This document shows positions 8,601-16,057 of a stretch of 48,035 bases of DNA, piece by piece. This stretch comes from Acidimicrobiaceae bacterium (GTDB taxonomy: Bacteria; Actinomycetota; Acidimicrobiia; Acidimicrobiales; Bog-793), in the NCBI GenBank assembly GCA_003140595.1, contig PLKG01000107.1, forward strand, positions 1-48,035, written 5' to 3'. The position numbers and the translations under genes are program-made. The notes beneath the pieces are model-generated. The model did no database searches, was not told the origin of the DNA, and worked only from the letters and a program-made list of their open reading frames with translations. The number at the start of each line of letters is the position of its first letter. Within the stretch, counting starts at the first letter, position 1.

Positions 8601-10781
8601 ATCGAGTTCCCCTCCCCGGTCGTGCTCACCGGATTGGTCGGCGTGGTGTTGCAGGGCGGGGAGTTCTCGTATAGCTCGCCCGAGATCTCGAGCGGCGGAC
8701 AGCCCCTCGACCCGATAGGCGGCGGTCCAGACTCAACCGGCGTCTACACGCTCAGCTACTCGGCAACCGTGAGCGAGATCGATCTCGCCGTCGGCCCCAA
8801 GCCCGTGTACCTGATGGGCCTGGCGTGGAGCACGCCGGAGATCGACATGCCGATCCTCCCCGAAGCGCCCGGGTTGTACGCGCTGAAGGTCGTCACCCAA
8901 ATCGAGGTGGGCCAGCCCGACAACAACGGCAACGTCAGTTACCAGCCGGTCACTGACGGCAATCCGGTGATCGAGTTCGCCTACTTGCAAACCGCTAGCG
9001 GACCGGGGACTGCGACGATCGAGCCGGCACCCACTGACAGCACTGGCTTGACCACGCCTGACCCCGATCGCCAGCCGTTGGCGGTGCCTCTCGCCGCGGC
9101 GGCGAACCCACCTGCGTCGGCGTTCCCGAACGGCGGTCGGCTCAACGACCTCTCGACCTACACGCAATGGTCGTGGCCCGGCGACGGGGACGTCGCCGCA
9201 TACTATGGCTACGACCTCAACGTCGAGTTCACCGAGACGTATGTCAACGCGCTGTATGCCACCTTCTTGACCAGCGACGCACCGTACGACTACGGGGGCA
9301 TCATGCTGATCCCGGCGGTGCACCTGCGCTGTGTGGACCGCAACCAACGCCACACGCTGTTGGTGCCGTTCGATGTTCACGTGCCGTCGGCCCCGCCGCA
9401 GAGCGCCAACGTCAGCCGCGTCGCGGTGGTACGGCCGCCCGAGACGATCGCCGGCGGAACCGGTGGCGTCGCCGTCGCCAACCTGCAGTCGTTCGCGGTC
9501 GCATTGGGTGCTCCCGCGGCTGGTCAGGTTGTGGTGTCGGCCAACGCTGTTGCCGCTGCTCAAAAGCAACTGGAACGCCGCGCCGCGATGACGGTGGATG
9601 CGATCGCCGAGCCGGCGTTCGGCGCCGCGATCCGGGCCGCCGGGCTCAAGGTCGCGCCGGGCGCTCTCGGTTCGGTGATCTCGATCAGCCCGGGGATGAT
9701 CGCCATCCTCCAGCACGAGCTCGAAGAGCTCGCCGCCGCGGCGGAGGCCCGCAACCTGTGGTTCGCGCCCCTGGCGCCCCAGACCCGCTATACCCTCGAT
9801 GTCGTAGCCGGCCCACTGCCGTTAGGACGTGATGACGTTGCGAGCGGGAGAGCCGGCGGGAGCGGCGGCCTGCTGGCCATTTTCAACGCCAGCGACGCGA
9901 TTGGCGCGCTGGACGCACTGCAGGCCTTCCTGGCACGAGAGGAAGCCCTCACGTCTTTGCAGCGTGTGCAGTTCACCACGTCGCGCTACCCGACCTTTTC
10001 CGATCAGGTAGCCAATGTCGTCGCGCAGGCCGTAGGCACGTCGGCGACGCCGATCCGTCGCTACGCGGTGCCTGGCGGGACCGACGCCCAGACGTGGTTG
10101 GCGGGTGCCGCCGCTGAGGCGGCTCGGAGTACCGACCAGGCCGCCTACCTGAACGCTCACCAGTCGTTGGCCACCGTCCTGAGGCGGTTCGACCCATTGT
10201 GGGACGTTCGCCAAGCGGCGTCGCCGGTCGACCCCTCCAACGGCAATGGCGAGCAGGCGCTGGCGGCACAGCGGGCGGCAACCGAGCAGGCGTGGCGGCA
10301 GTTCTCCACCGCCACAGCTACGACCTTTGACGGCCTGATCACGACACTCGGCCAGCCCGGGTTGGTCAGCTCGCTGCACGTGCCCCCCCCGCCCGACAGC
10401 GAGCTATCGGTCTTCACCTCCGGCGACGACACGGTCGTTCAGGCATTACTGCTGAACTCGCCCGAGCCTTTGCCCTGGCGTCGGATGTGGCAGTGGACGT
10501 TGCTGCAGCCAGACGTGAGGTCGCGACCGTTAGCCGGGATCACCATCCTCTGGAGCACGGACCAGACGCGGGCGCTGATCGTGCCGATCGGGAGCCCGGC
10601 TGGCTGGTACACGCTCACGCTCGGGTTCGAGGGCAACATCGGCGCTGAGGTCGCGTGCATCACCGCCGACGGGATGAGCGTCACTGCATCGTCGCCGCTG
10701 AGCCCGATCCAGCTCGGGCCACAGCGAAGACGTTTTCCGGTTGTCCCGGTTCGCGAGGGTCGCCCTCACACGACCAGTTGA
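5697..10781 (+). CDS. Giant beta-rich protein, possibly DUF6603-related, function unknown (1694 aa)
   Basis: Function unknown. Residues 1 to about 685 are strikingly beta-rich, with alternating hydrophobic/polar strands (for example GFSGTLGVDLG and VELHGEVQLSAFGIGLG). The segment ends in PWPLPNVGGTVSLSWGG (668-684) and a Pro-rich linker. The pattern resembles what I recall of DUF6603-type proteins, unchecked. The second half has further beta domains, with GLYALKVVT near 1059 and YDLNVEFTETYVNALY near 1172, then a helical Ala-rich stretch (about 1270-1560) and a compact beta-rich C-terminus. No signal peptide, membrane helix or catalytic motif was recognised. ATG 5697 follows the preceding stop by 7 nt, so translational coupling is likely. 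It is the last gene of the cluster; no clear terminator follows. Confidence 0.85.
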   Translation: MSVSAPTSLIETALAWLLGQVNTALGGNVLTVSSQNGLSVDVNVPDGPSVDLDNMQFGSAGFSGTLGVDLGTTPLSLEMFGGFTVALSAFSITLTDNTITATDIAGSLTIPYFTNSDGSSETIDIEIAVGAGGALTVTLAAQQSDPSTMTPDGLVSLQYDLPLGSSIDLEVATLEIAEKSGVWTVTLTGSLTLDTAGIDWPEIELRGLSIDSAGHISLQGGWIDLPSQAAIDFFGFHVALQKLGFGSDTTGRWIGFSGDVNLVEGVPLGGSVRGLQVNLDTGAVSFSGVSVDFEIPDVLTFSGEIDHAHLTQPSDATAAGLPSSFPVPADVFAGGVDVTIEAAGDLEIDAQFIVAQVQGKSCFFLALDAELPVGIPLFTDVALYGLSGMFASNLSPNIGSDTWWDWYKYPTASDGTPDVNGAPDLQGDNGSPDFTATDVFKWLNPVDGAFALGAGAVIGTQDDGFTASASIALVLILPGPVIMLIGKANILSPRISGSAEEANFEAMATYDGNAGTFDLVIEAQYSIPVVFDVQATGELYVDPSVPVWYLAIGKPPHEQRVVARVLDLFESDFYFVVSNTGLVAGFWVGYKNSWSFGPLSASIDAYMAAMGAIQWSPLQLGAGVELHGEVQLSAFGIGLGITADALIEATAPSPWWVYGSLTLELDLPWPLPNVGGTVSLSWGGNGPPPPAPLALSTVQATLVDHGASDRYELLAHRAGNTVNAVTPTDTVVYDSQSSGILDAQPPGYWTAKYPATDLSQDPTVVLPDLGPGTLEYAALVPQDSHFALSFAHPIADQAGFDNSVVPPPDLVTVSPPPSLGADDMSNISLQPPAVQWSIHHALVQVALYQFRDSGETETWELVAATPQSASGWSNSAPLPLVGSWVAPDPTKNTPVAGTALKLTPYTVLPGADYTASWGGTGGAFGASFSDQGLQFTAGAGVAPAIVASPGPGVAQGLRFSAPQSSTLTIEFPSPVVLTGLVGVVLQGGEFSYSSPEISSGGQPLDPIGGGPDSTGVYTLSYSATVSEIDLAVGPKPVYLMGLAWSTPEIDMPILPEAPGLYALKVVTQIEVGQPDNNGNVSYQPVTDGNPVIEFAYLQTASGPGTATIEPAPTDSTGLTTPDPDRQPLAVPLAAAANPPASAFPNGGRLNDLSTYTQWSWPGDGDVAAYYGYDLNVEFTETYVNALYATFLTSDAPYDYGGIMLIPAVHLRCVDRNQRHTLLVPFDVHVPSAPPQSANVSRVAVVRPPETIAGGTGGVAVANLQSFAVALGAPAAGQVVVSANAVAAAQKQLERRAAMTVDAIAEPAFGAAIRAAGLKVAPGALGSVISISPGMIAILQHELEELAAAAEARNLWFAPLAPQTRYTLDVVAGPLPLGRDDVASGRAGGSGGLLAIFNASDAIGALDALQAFLAREEALTSLQRVQFTTSRYPTFSDQVANVVAQAVGTSATPIRRYAVPGGTDAQTWLAGAAAEAARSTDQAAYLNAHQSLATVLRRFDPLWDVRQAASPVDPSNGNGEQALAAQRAATEQAWRQFSTATATTFDGLITTLGQPGLVSSLHVPPPPDSELSVFTSGDDTVVQALLLNSPEPLPWRRMWQWTLLQPDVRSRPLAGITILWSTDQTRALIVPIGSPAGWYTLTLGFEGNIGAEVACITADGMSVTASSPLSPIQLGPQRRRFPVVPVREGRPHTTS

Positions 10782-11168
10782 GCGCTCCGAGCGGGTCGTA
10801 GCTAGCTCGCGGCATCAGGGACCCGGACCGGGTCGAGCCAACCAATCCGGGAATTGAGGCGCTTGTCTCAGGCCTTATGCGGTCTTGCGACCTTCGGTCG
10901 TGGCATCAGGGAGACCAGCGCGGGCCCTATCTGACGAACCACCAGGGAACGGACCGTGGCTGGAAGGACACCGTTCGAGGCCAGGTAACGCTTACCTGCT
11001 CAGAAGACGATGCCAAGCTCGCTCAAGCTGTACTGGACGACAATCGATTACGTCTCCGCCGAAGCGGAGGAACCCGGACAGCCGTCATTCGGTGAAGCCC
11101 GTGTCTTCGTCAGCTCCAGGTCCACGGCCCTGCGGTAGTTCGGACAACGGGCGATTCGAGCGAGATTC
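10782..11168. other. Intergenic region after the giant-gene cluster
   Basis: No convincing gene. It contains an 11-bp direct repeat GGCATCAGGGA at 10811-10821 and 10902-10912, and a 6-bp hairpin (CTCCGC, CGAA loop, GCGGAG) at 11054-11069 without a T-tract, which could be a weak transcription end. The segment lies between the 3' ends of convergent units: the giant cluster on plus and the Tad/enoyl reductase operon on minus. Confidence 0.45.
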
Positions 11169-11360
11169 CTACAGCGTCGGCAGTGTTTTCGAGCGCCCCG
11201 AGAACGGCGCTCGGCGAGCCCATCTTTGTCTCTCACATCCGCCTTCGGCCGCCGCCGTTCGTAATTGTTCGGACAGCTCCTCCGTGGTGCCCATCTCGTC
11301 CGCTACAATTCGCTGAAACCCCTTAAAAATAAGGCCAAAGCTGTATCGACGGACTTTCAT
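11169..11360 (-). CDS. Candidate small gene coupled to the enoyl reductase (63 aa)
   Basis: The ATG at 11360 overlaps the enoyl reductase stop in an ATGA junction, the same 4-nt overlap used within the upstream Tad operon. The product starts MKVRRYSFGLIFKGFQ, is basic at both ends, and has an acidic helical middle (MGTTEELSEQLRTAAAEGG). It has no recognised family. Part of it (about 11320-11340) is unusually AT-rich for this region, where CCTTA and TAAGG form a small inverted repeat. Overlap and composition argue for a gene; shortness and lack of a family argue against. Confidence 0.35.
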   Translation of the reverse strand: MKVRRYSFGLIFKGFQRIVADEMGTTEELSEQLRTAAAEGGCERQRWARRAPFSGRSKTLPTL

Positions 11361-12133
11361 ACGCCGGTAGCATGGAACCCACCGTCAACGTGGATGATCT
11401 CCCCGGTCGTCCGCGGGAACCAGTCCGACAAGAGCGCTACGCAGGCTCGTGCCACGGCTTCGGAGTCGCGGACGTTCCAGCCGAGCGGGGCGCGTGCGTC
11501 CCAAACGCTCTCAAAGCGCTCAAAGCTGGGTATCGACCTCGCTGCCACAGTGCTGATCGGGCCCGCGGCGACGAGGTTGACCCGGATACCACTAGGACCC
11601 AGGTCGCGGGCGAGGTAACGGGCGAGCGACTCGAGCGCCGCCTTCGCCACGCCCATCCAGTCGTAGCCGGGCCACGTCACTGTGGCGTCGAAGTCGAAGC
11701 CGACGATCGACCCTCCTCCGGTCGCCTTAGAAAGGAGGGGCGCAAAGGCCGCAGCGAGGACCTTGAGCGAATAGGCCGATACCTCGATCGCCGTCTCCAC
11801 GTCGTTCCACCCCGATACGAGGACGCCATTGCCCAGGCAGCTGTCAGGTGCGTAGCCGATGGCATGGACCACCCCGTCCAAAGCGCCCCATCGGCTCTCG
11901 AGTTCGCCTGCGACCTGATTCGCTTGTGCTTCAACTGTGACATCGAGCTCGTAGACCTCGACTGGGGCGGGAAGCTTGCGGGCTGCGCGGTTTGTGAGCG
12001 ACAGTCCGCGGCCGAACCCGGTTAGGGCTACCTCGGCTCCTTCCTCCTGGGCGAGGCGTGCCGCGCCGAAAGCTAGGGAGTCGTCAGTTAGCACTCCGGT
12101 GATGAGTACGCGCTTGCCTTGGAGTATCCCCAC
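11357..12133 (-). CDS. fabI: Enoyl-[acyl-carrier-protein] reductase, InhA-type
   Basis: This is an NADH-dependent reductase of the last step in fatty-acid elongation (FAS-II), a short-chain dehydrogenase fold acting in the cytoplasm. I chose GTG 12133, giving MGILQGKR and 258 aa, because the family begins here; the frame upstream is not family-like. The nucleotide-binding start is ITGVLTDDSLAFGAA (11-25). The catalytic pair is Tyr157 and Lys164 in YDWMGVAK, and NLVAAGPI and ALLSDW match InhA closely. The residue aligned with InhA Ser94 is Ala91 (VVHAIGYAP). A GGAGGG stretch directly precedes the start. It lies 41 nt after the BTAD regulator at the end of the pilus operon, an unusual location. 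Confidence 0.93.
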   Translation of the reverse strand: MGILQGKRVLITGVLTDDSLAFGAARLAQEEGAEVALTGFGRGLSLTNRAARKLPAPVEVYELDVTVEAQANQVAGELESRWGALDGVVHAIGYAPDSCLGNGVLVSGWNDVETAIEVSAYSLKVLAAAFAPLLSKATGGGSIVGFDFDATVTWPGYDWMGVAKAALESLARYLARDLGPSGIRVNLVAAGPISTVAARSIPSFERFESVWDARAPLGWNVRDSEAVARACVALLSDWFPRTTGEIIHVDGGFHATGV

Positions 12134-12174
12134 CCCTCCACCGTAGCCGTGGTTTGGCAATTGGCCCTGCGGAG

Positions 12175-14106
12175 CTACGTGAGCGACCTGGAAGTGAGAC
12201 TGCGATAAAGAGCGGAAGTTTCGGGATGGACCACGAGAAGAGGGTCGCCCTCGAGCTCGAGGGCCGCCGCCAGACTGCGCAGCGCAGCGTCGACGCCGCC
12301 GCGATTGCCGAGCCCGTCGGCCGCCCGCATGAGCAGTCGATAGAGTCGTTCGTCCCAGGGTGAGACGAGCAATCCTTGAAGCGCCGCCCAATGGGCGAGG
12401 CCGCCCTCACCACGATCCAGCGCATGTTCTCCGAGACGACACGCGACACCGACCACTGTCGCTTCAACGAAGGCCAAGTGGCCCTCAAGCTGGGCCCATT
12501 CGCCGCGGTCGAGGCCGTCGAAGGGGCGACCGCGGACGAGAGCAAGGGCCCCGCGCCAAGCGTCTGGGCCGCGTGATTCCTCGGCGAGCTCCCTGAATCG
12601 GTCCCAGTCCGTCTCGGCCTCCACGATGAGGTGGCGCCTGCCTTGCTTGCGGAGACGGGGCCGGCCGTCGCTCGCCAAGCCGAGTGCCCGCCTCGTTTCG
12701 GAGAGACGGTTCGCGAGGGTCTGAAGCGGAACTCGTCGCTCGGGCCACAGAGCCGTCGCGAACGCGTCTGTAGTTGTGCCCTCGGGGTGCATCGCCAGGA
12801 AGGCAACGAGCTCGGTCAGTCGCCGCCGATACCGGAAAGACTCCGCAGCACCGTTGACCTGGACGTTCCCGAGCACTGCGATCTCAACTGGGGCGTTTCG
12901 CGGCGCCGGCGCGGACCTCCTCTCCCGCGCCTGTCGCGGGGCTGGCGAGCGGGGGTCGCCCGGCCCGGGCCCAGCTCCAGCGCGCCCTGGCGCTTGAGAT
13001 GAGCCCACAGAGCTGGGGGCGTGCACCGACAGCTCAGTGGGGTCGAGGCCTGCTATCTGCCGTCCGTTCCCGAATGTAAGGATGGGTCGGTTTGTCGTCT
13101 CAGGGGCGAGCTCCCACAGACACATCGCGCCCTCCAGGCTGCAACAGCAAAGGATTCCGACCCCGGCGGTCATTTCGCAGATCCGGACCAGCTCGCTGAG
13201 CAGGGGATCTGCTGGATCACTCGCCCACGGTGGAACTATGACGCAGATGGAGGTCGGTCCTGCCCGGCTCCGGGATCGGATCTCGACCTCCTCGAGGGCT
13301 GCCGCAATATCAGGAGCGAGCTTTGTGCCCGCAAGACGGGGCATCGGGCGGTCGAATGCCACCAAGATGAGAGTCGCGAGATCGGACCACCGCCGCGATC
13401 CGAGCTCGACTGCAACCTCTGCGATCTTGGTGCCGACAGCTTGGGGAGGCCCCTTGAGGAGCGTCGATCCAACGGCCACCAGGTCAACGAGCACACGCCG
13501 CCCGTGGAGCTCAGACAAGGTGACCAAAGCGGCCTTTCCGGCTGCGGCCGTGATCGACGGCGTTATTGGGAGGGAGGCAATAATGCGCGAATCACGCGGA
13601 AGGGTCCACGAACTGGAGACCTGCCCCGGGCCGAATGGCCACTGCGGTGGCTCCGAGGTCGGCACGTGAACGGTGACCGAATCGGGACCGAGCTGGAGGA
13701 CGTCCGCATTGGTCCCTACACCGAGCGACGCGAGGGCCTCCGAGGCCACGCCGAGTGCCAAGCGACTCCACTCAGAATCTTCGAGATGATACGGCAGCCG
13801 GGAGTGGACCGCGATCGGAAGGACTCTTGAGGGCACGCCCGGAAGGGGCTGACGCCACTCGGTCGGCTCCAACGAATCGAGACCGCCCGAACTGGTCACA
13901 TTGAGCTCAGCGCCATCAAGTTCGCCGTCATCGGCTGCCGGCGCCTGGGATCGGCCCAACTCCAGACCCGCGAAGGACGCGAGCGACCATCGTCTCTGGA
14001 CCCGGAGCAGCCCGCTCAGTGCCAGTGCGCTCGTAGGGTTGGGAACCGAGCTTTGACAGACGTCTTCCACGTCGCTCCCCGAGGTGCTCGGAATCGGCGA
14101 ACTCAT
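12175..14106 (-). CDS. BTAD (SARP-type) transcriptional regulator (643 aa)
   Basis: This is a probable transcription regulator. The C-terminal 239 residues form the DNA-binding and activation unit. A winged helix (about 407-500) begins EIAVLGNVQVNG and contains ALWPERRVPLQTLANRLSETRRALG. A bacterial transcriptional activation domain follows (about 500-640; LALVRGRPFDGL, WAALQGLLVSPWDERLYRLLMRA). The first 400 residues are uncharacterised, with alpha/beta character, and a Pro/Ala-rich linker precedes the winged helix. From memory, related actinobacterial proteins near Tad clusters are longer, with N-terminal membrane and LysM segments; none is visible here. The 221 bp upstream separating it from the TadG-like gene could hold its own promoter. 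The pilus genes are a plausible target, by position only. Confidence 0.82.
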   Translation of the reverse strand: MSSPIPSTSGSDVEDVCQSSVPNPTSALALSGLLRVQRRWSLASFAGLELGRSQAPAADDGELDGAELNVTSSGGLDSLEPTEWRQPLPGVPSRVLPIAVHSRLPYHLEDSEWSRLALGVASEALASLGVGTNADVLQLGPDSVTVHVPTSEPPQWPFGPGQVSSSWTLPRDSRIIASLPITPSITAAAGKAALVTLSELHGRRVLVDLVAVGSTLLKGPPQAVGTKIAEVAVELGSRRWSDLATLILVAFDRPMPRLAGTKLAPDIAAALEEVEIRSRSRAGPTSICVIVPPWASDPADPLLSELVRICEMTAGVGILCCCSLEGAMCLWELAPETTNRPILTFGNGRQIAGLDPTELSVHAPSSVGSSQAPGRAGAGPGPGDPRSPAPRQARERRSAPAPRNAPVEIAVLGNVQVNGAAESFRYRRRLTELVAFLAMHPEGTTTDAFATALWPERRVPLQTLANRLSETRRALGLASDGRPRLRKQGRRHLIVEAETDWDRFRELAEESRGPDAWRGALALVRGRPFDGLDRGEWAQLEGHLAFVEATVVGVACRLGEHALDRGEGGLAHWAALQGLLVSPWDERLYRLLMRAADGLGNRGGVDAALRSLAAALELEGDPLLVVHPETSALYRSLTSRSLT

Positions 14107-14327
14107 GGCGGGCTCCTACTTCAAGACGCACGTGGTCGGCTCCTCAGCCGCGGAGACGAGCTGGTCAAGCTTTCAGACGGGCGGGTCAGGCAGGCGAATG
14201 CGCGACGGCACGCGGCGCCAGCAATATCCCGGTTGGGTTCCCATCATGTCAAAGGCCCGTCGGTGAGGCACACCCGGGTGTCGACGCGTGCGTCCTTTGG
14301 GGCCTGATGTCGCAAGGGCGCGACGAG

Positions 14328-14840
14328 CTATCCGACGACGACTGAGGCGGCGGCCGATGCGGACACCGGAATGTCGTCGATCCCGACGAGCGCGAGCAGA
14401 GGAGTGGTGAGTCCATAAGTACGCACCGTCGCGACAACCGATGTGCCGCTGACCGTCGCAAAGCCGGGATGTCCCGAGGCGGCCATGTACTGCTCCGCGG
14501 CTGCGATCGCACTCGCAACCTCGAAGGTCGTCAAGCCGGCGTGAATCGAGGCAACCGAGAGTTGTGCGGCACCCACCCGAGCCGCCTGCGCGGCTTCACC
14601 GAGAGCGGTTTGTCTCGCGCTCAAAGCGCGGCCCCCATCGACAACGAGGGCGAGCACCGCAAGCATCGCGACACAGAGCAGCATTACGAACGGCGTCAGC
14701 GCTCCGCGCTCGAGCTCGAGTGATCGGCTGGCTGGCGAGGACCCCACGCGACACCAGCTGTCGCTGAGAGCGGCGGTTCTCTGCCGCCTCCGCACGGATC
14801 CCGGCCAATTCGGCATTGCTCGAGATTGCGAACCCGTCAT
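14328..14840 (-). CDS. TadG-like pilus-assembly membrane protein (170 aa)
   Basis: One N-terminal membrane helix (about 50-68, LTPFVMLLCVAMLAVLALVV) is followed by DGGRALSARQTALGEAAQAAR, the usual signature of TadG/TadE-type pseudopilin-like proteins. The rest is a small extracytoplasmic domain. The ATG overlaps the upstream stop in an ATGA junction, so it is coupled to the TadE-like gene. The first 45 residues are basic and atypical, so the true start could be further in. Likely role: minor component of the Flp/Tad fimbria at the membrane. Confidence 0.72.
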   Translation of the reverse strand: MTGSQSRAMPNWPGSVRRRQRTAALSDSWCRVGSSPASRSLELERGALTPFVMLLCVAMLAVLALVVDGGRALSARQTALGEAAQAARVGAAQLSVASIHAGLTTFEVASAIAAAEQYMAASGHPGFATVSGTSVVATVRTYGLTTPLLALVGIDDIPVSASAAASVVVG

Positions 14841-15307
14841 CCCATTTCCCTATAGAGCTCGATGCCTGCAGTCGCCTGGTCCGACAGCGTGACGGAACCT
14901 GGAAGTCCCGGTATCCCGAGTGTGACGAGCTCGATGCCGCAACGGAGCTGAACAGAGACGGCCCCGCCCTGGATGAAGTCGGTCACATCGGTTGTGACTG
15001 AATACGGCGTGCACTGAAGACCGTCGTGAGAGATCTCGTAACCCGCCGTGGCTGCCGCCTGTGCCTGAGCAGCAGAGGGCGTTGATGCGATGACGGCCGA
15101 CTCGACTGACGTGCGTGCGGCGTCTCCGACATCCTGCAAGCCGCTCGCGAGACGTCCGCCGATTACGAAGAGCAGGGCGAGCACGACGAGCAGTGGTGTC
15201 AGGATCACGATCTCGGCAGCTGCCGAGCCCGCATCGGACCCCCCGGAAGCCAGCGGTCTGTCTCTCGCCGCCCGCGCGCCGGCGTGTGCCACAGATGCAG
15301 CTCTCAT
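14837..15307 (-). CDS. TadE-like pilus protein (156 aa)
   Basis: A short basic N-terminus ends in GSDAGSAAAEIVILTPLLVVLALLF (split here as GSDAGSAAAE, then IVILTPLLVV, then LALLF). The Glu followed by a hydrophobic helix is typical of TadE pseudopilins, which a prepilin peptidase is thought to process. An extracytoplasmic domain with two cysteines (GLQCTPYS and QLRCGIEL) follows and could form a disulfide. Start and stop both overlap the neighbours by 4 nt. Confidence 0.78.
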   Translation of the reverse strand: MRAASVAHAGARAARDRPLASGGSDAGSAAAEIVILTPLLVVLALLFVIGGRLASGLQDVGDAARTSVESAVIASTPSAAQAQAAATAGYEISHDGLQCTPYSVTTDVTDFIQGGAVSVQLRCGIELVTLGIPGLPGSVTLSDQATAGIELYREMG

Positions 15308-15729
15308 CCGCTTGCCCGGAACTGCTGGTCAGGACCTGTTGACTCCGACGAGACCGTCAAGCGCTCTCCCGGCAGCAGCGACGGCACGGCGCCTGATCCC
15401 GAGAGCGAGGCGGTTCCCTCCGGCAGGTTCTGAGTGGAGACCGTCGGGCGCAACACCAGGCCGCTTGCGAGTGCACCGATCTCCTGGAGGGCGACGTCGC
15501 GCGCCCCGGCACTGGTCCCACCCTCGGCGCGCAATGACGCCCCCGCTTGGGCAACAGAGTCCGACAGGGCGTTGGAGGCAAGCGCCCAGAGTGCGAACTG
15601 CAAGCAGACGGTGACGAGGAGCATGAGAACGGGCAGGACGACGACCAGCTCTGGCGTGCCCGAGCCGTCATCGCCATAGCGAGCCACCTGACGATGTCGA
15701 GCGGAGGTGTCGGTACGGCCCGAGCTCAT
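15304..15729 (-). CDS. TadE-like pilus protein (141 aa)
   Basis: The N-terminal part is DGSGTPELVVVLPVLMLLVTV, in which Gly/Glu before a hydrophobic helix (about 22-48) is the TadE pattern. A small Ser/Gly-rich extracytoplasmic domain follows. The ATG at 15729 overlaps the pilin-like gene's stop (ATGA), and its own stop overlaps the next TadE-like gene. Two TadE-like plus one TadG-like gene in tandem is a normal complement for actinobacterial Tad loci. Confidence 0.76.
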   Translation of the reverse strand: MSSGRTDTSARHRQVARYGDDGSGTPELVVVLPVLMLLVTVCLQFALWALASNALSDSVAQAGASLRAEGGTSAGARDVALQEIGALASGLVLRPTVSTQNLPEGTASLSGSGAVPSLLPGERLTVSSESTGPDQQFRASG

Positions 15730-15938
15730 TGGCTCGCGGTGATCTGGTGCGAGATGTTGGTCGCGTCGCCCGTGACGGCTTTGGTGATAACCGCGCCGAC
15801 AGCGATCGCCAGCGCCACGAAGATGGCGACGATGACGACTTTTTCGGCGACGTCTCCCCGGTCGGGTTCAAGGCGCGCGTCGGCCATCCGGTAGCGGAGG
15901 GTCTCGACGAGGAACAAGATGAGCTGGATCTCGGACAC
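15726..15938 (-). CDS. Small Flp-pilin-like membrane protein (70 aa)
   Basis: GTG at 15938 is chosen because AAGGAG lies 10 nt upstream. An internal ATG would give a 53-residue product. The protein has DRGDVAEKVVIVAIFVALAI followed by a short polar tail, the size and layout of a Flp major pilin. In Flp pilins the cleavage Gly is followed by four residues, then Glu-Tyr. Here the Glu is one position early and followed by Lys, so it may be a divergent pilin or only a membrane partner. It lies 119 bp after tadC and heads the second block of the operon. Confidence 0.68.
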   Translation of the reverse strand: MSEIQLILFLVETLRYRMADARLEPDRGDVAEKVVIVAIFVALAIAVGAVITKAVTGDATNISHQITASQ

Positions 15939-16057
15939 GGGCTGTGTGCTCCTTGGGTCGGCCCGGGTTGCGGGCGGGTTTGTATTGGCCCGGTGCGACC
16001 GGGCGGCCGGACGGGGCCGAGACCCCACCGATATGTGCGGCACCCTGGGGGCGTCGC

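Noticed and set aside
10811-10912. 11-bp direct repeat GGCATCAGGGA as a possible attachment or target-site duplication
   Set aside because: It is only 91 bp apart with no mobile element between the copies; too short to mean much alone.
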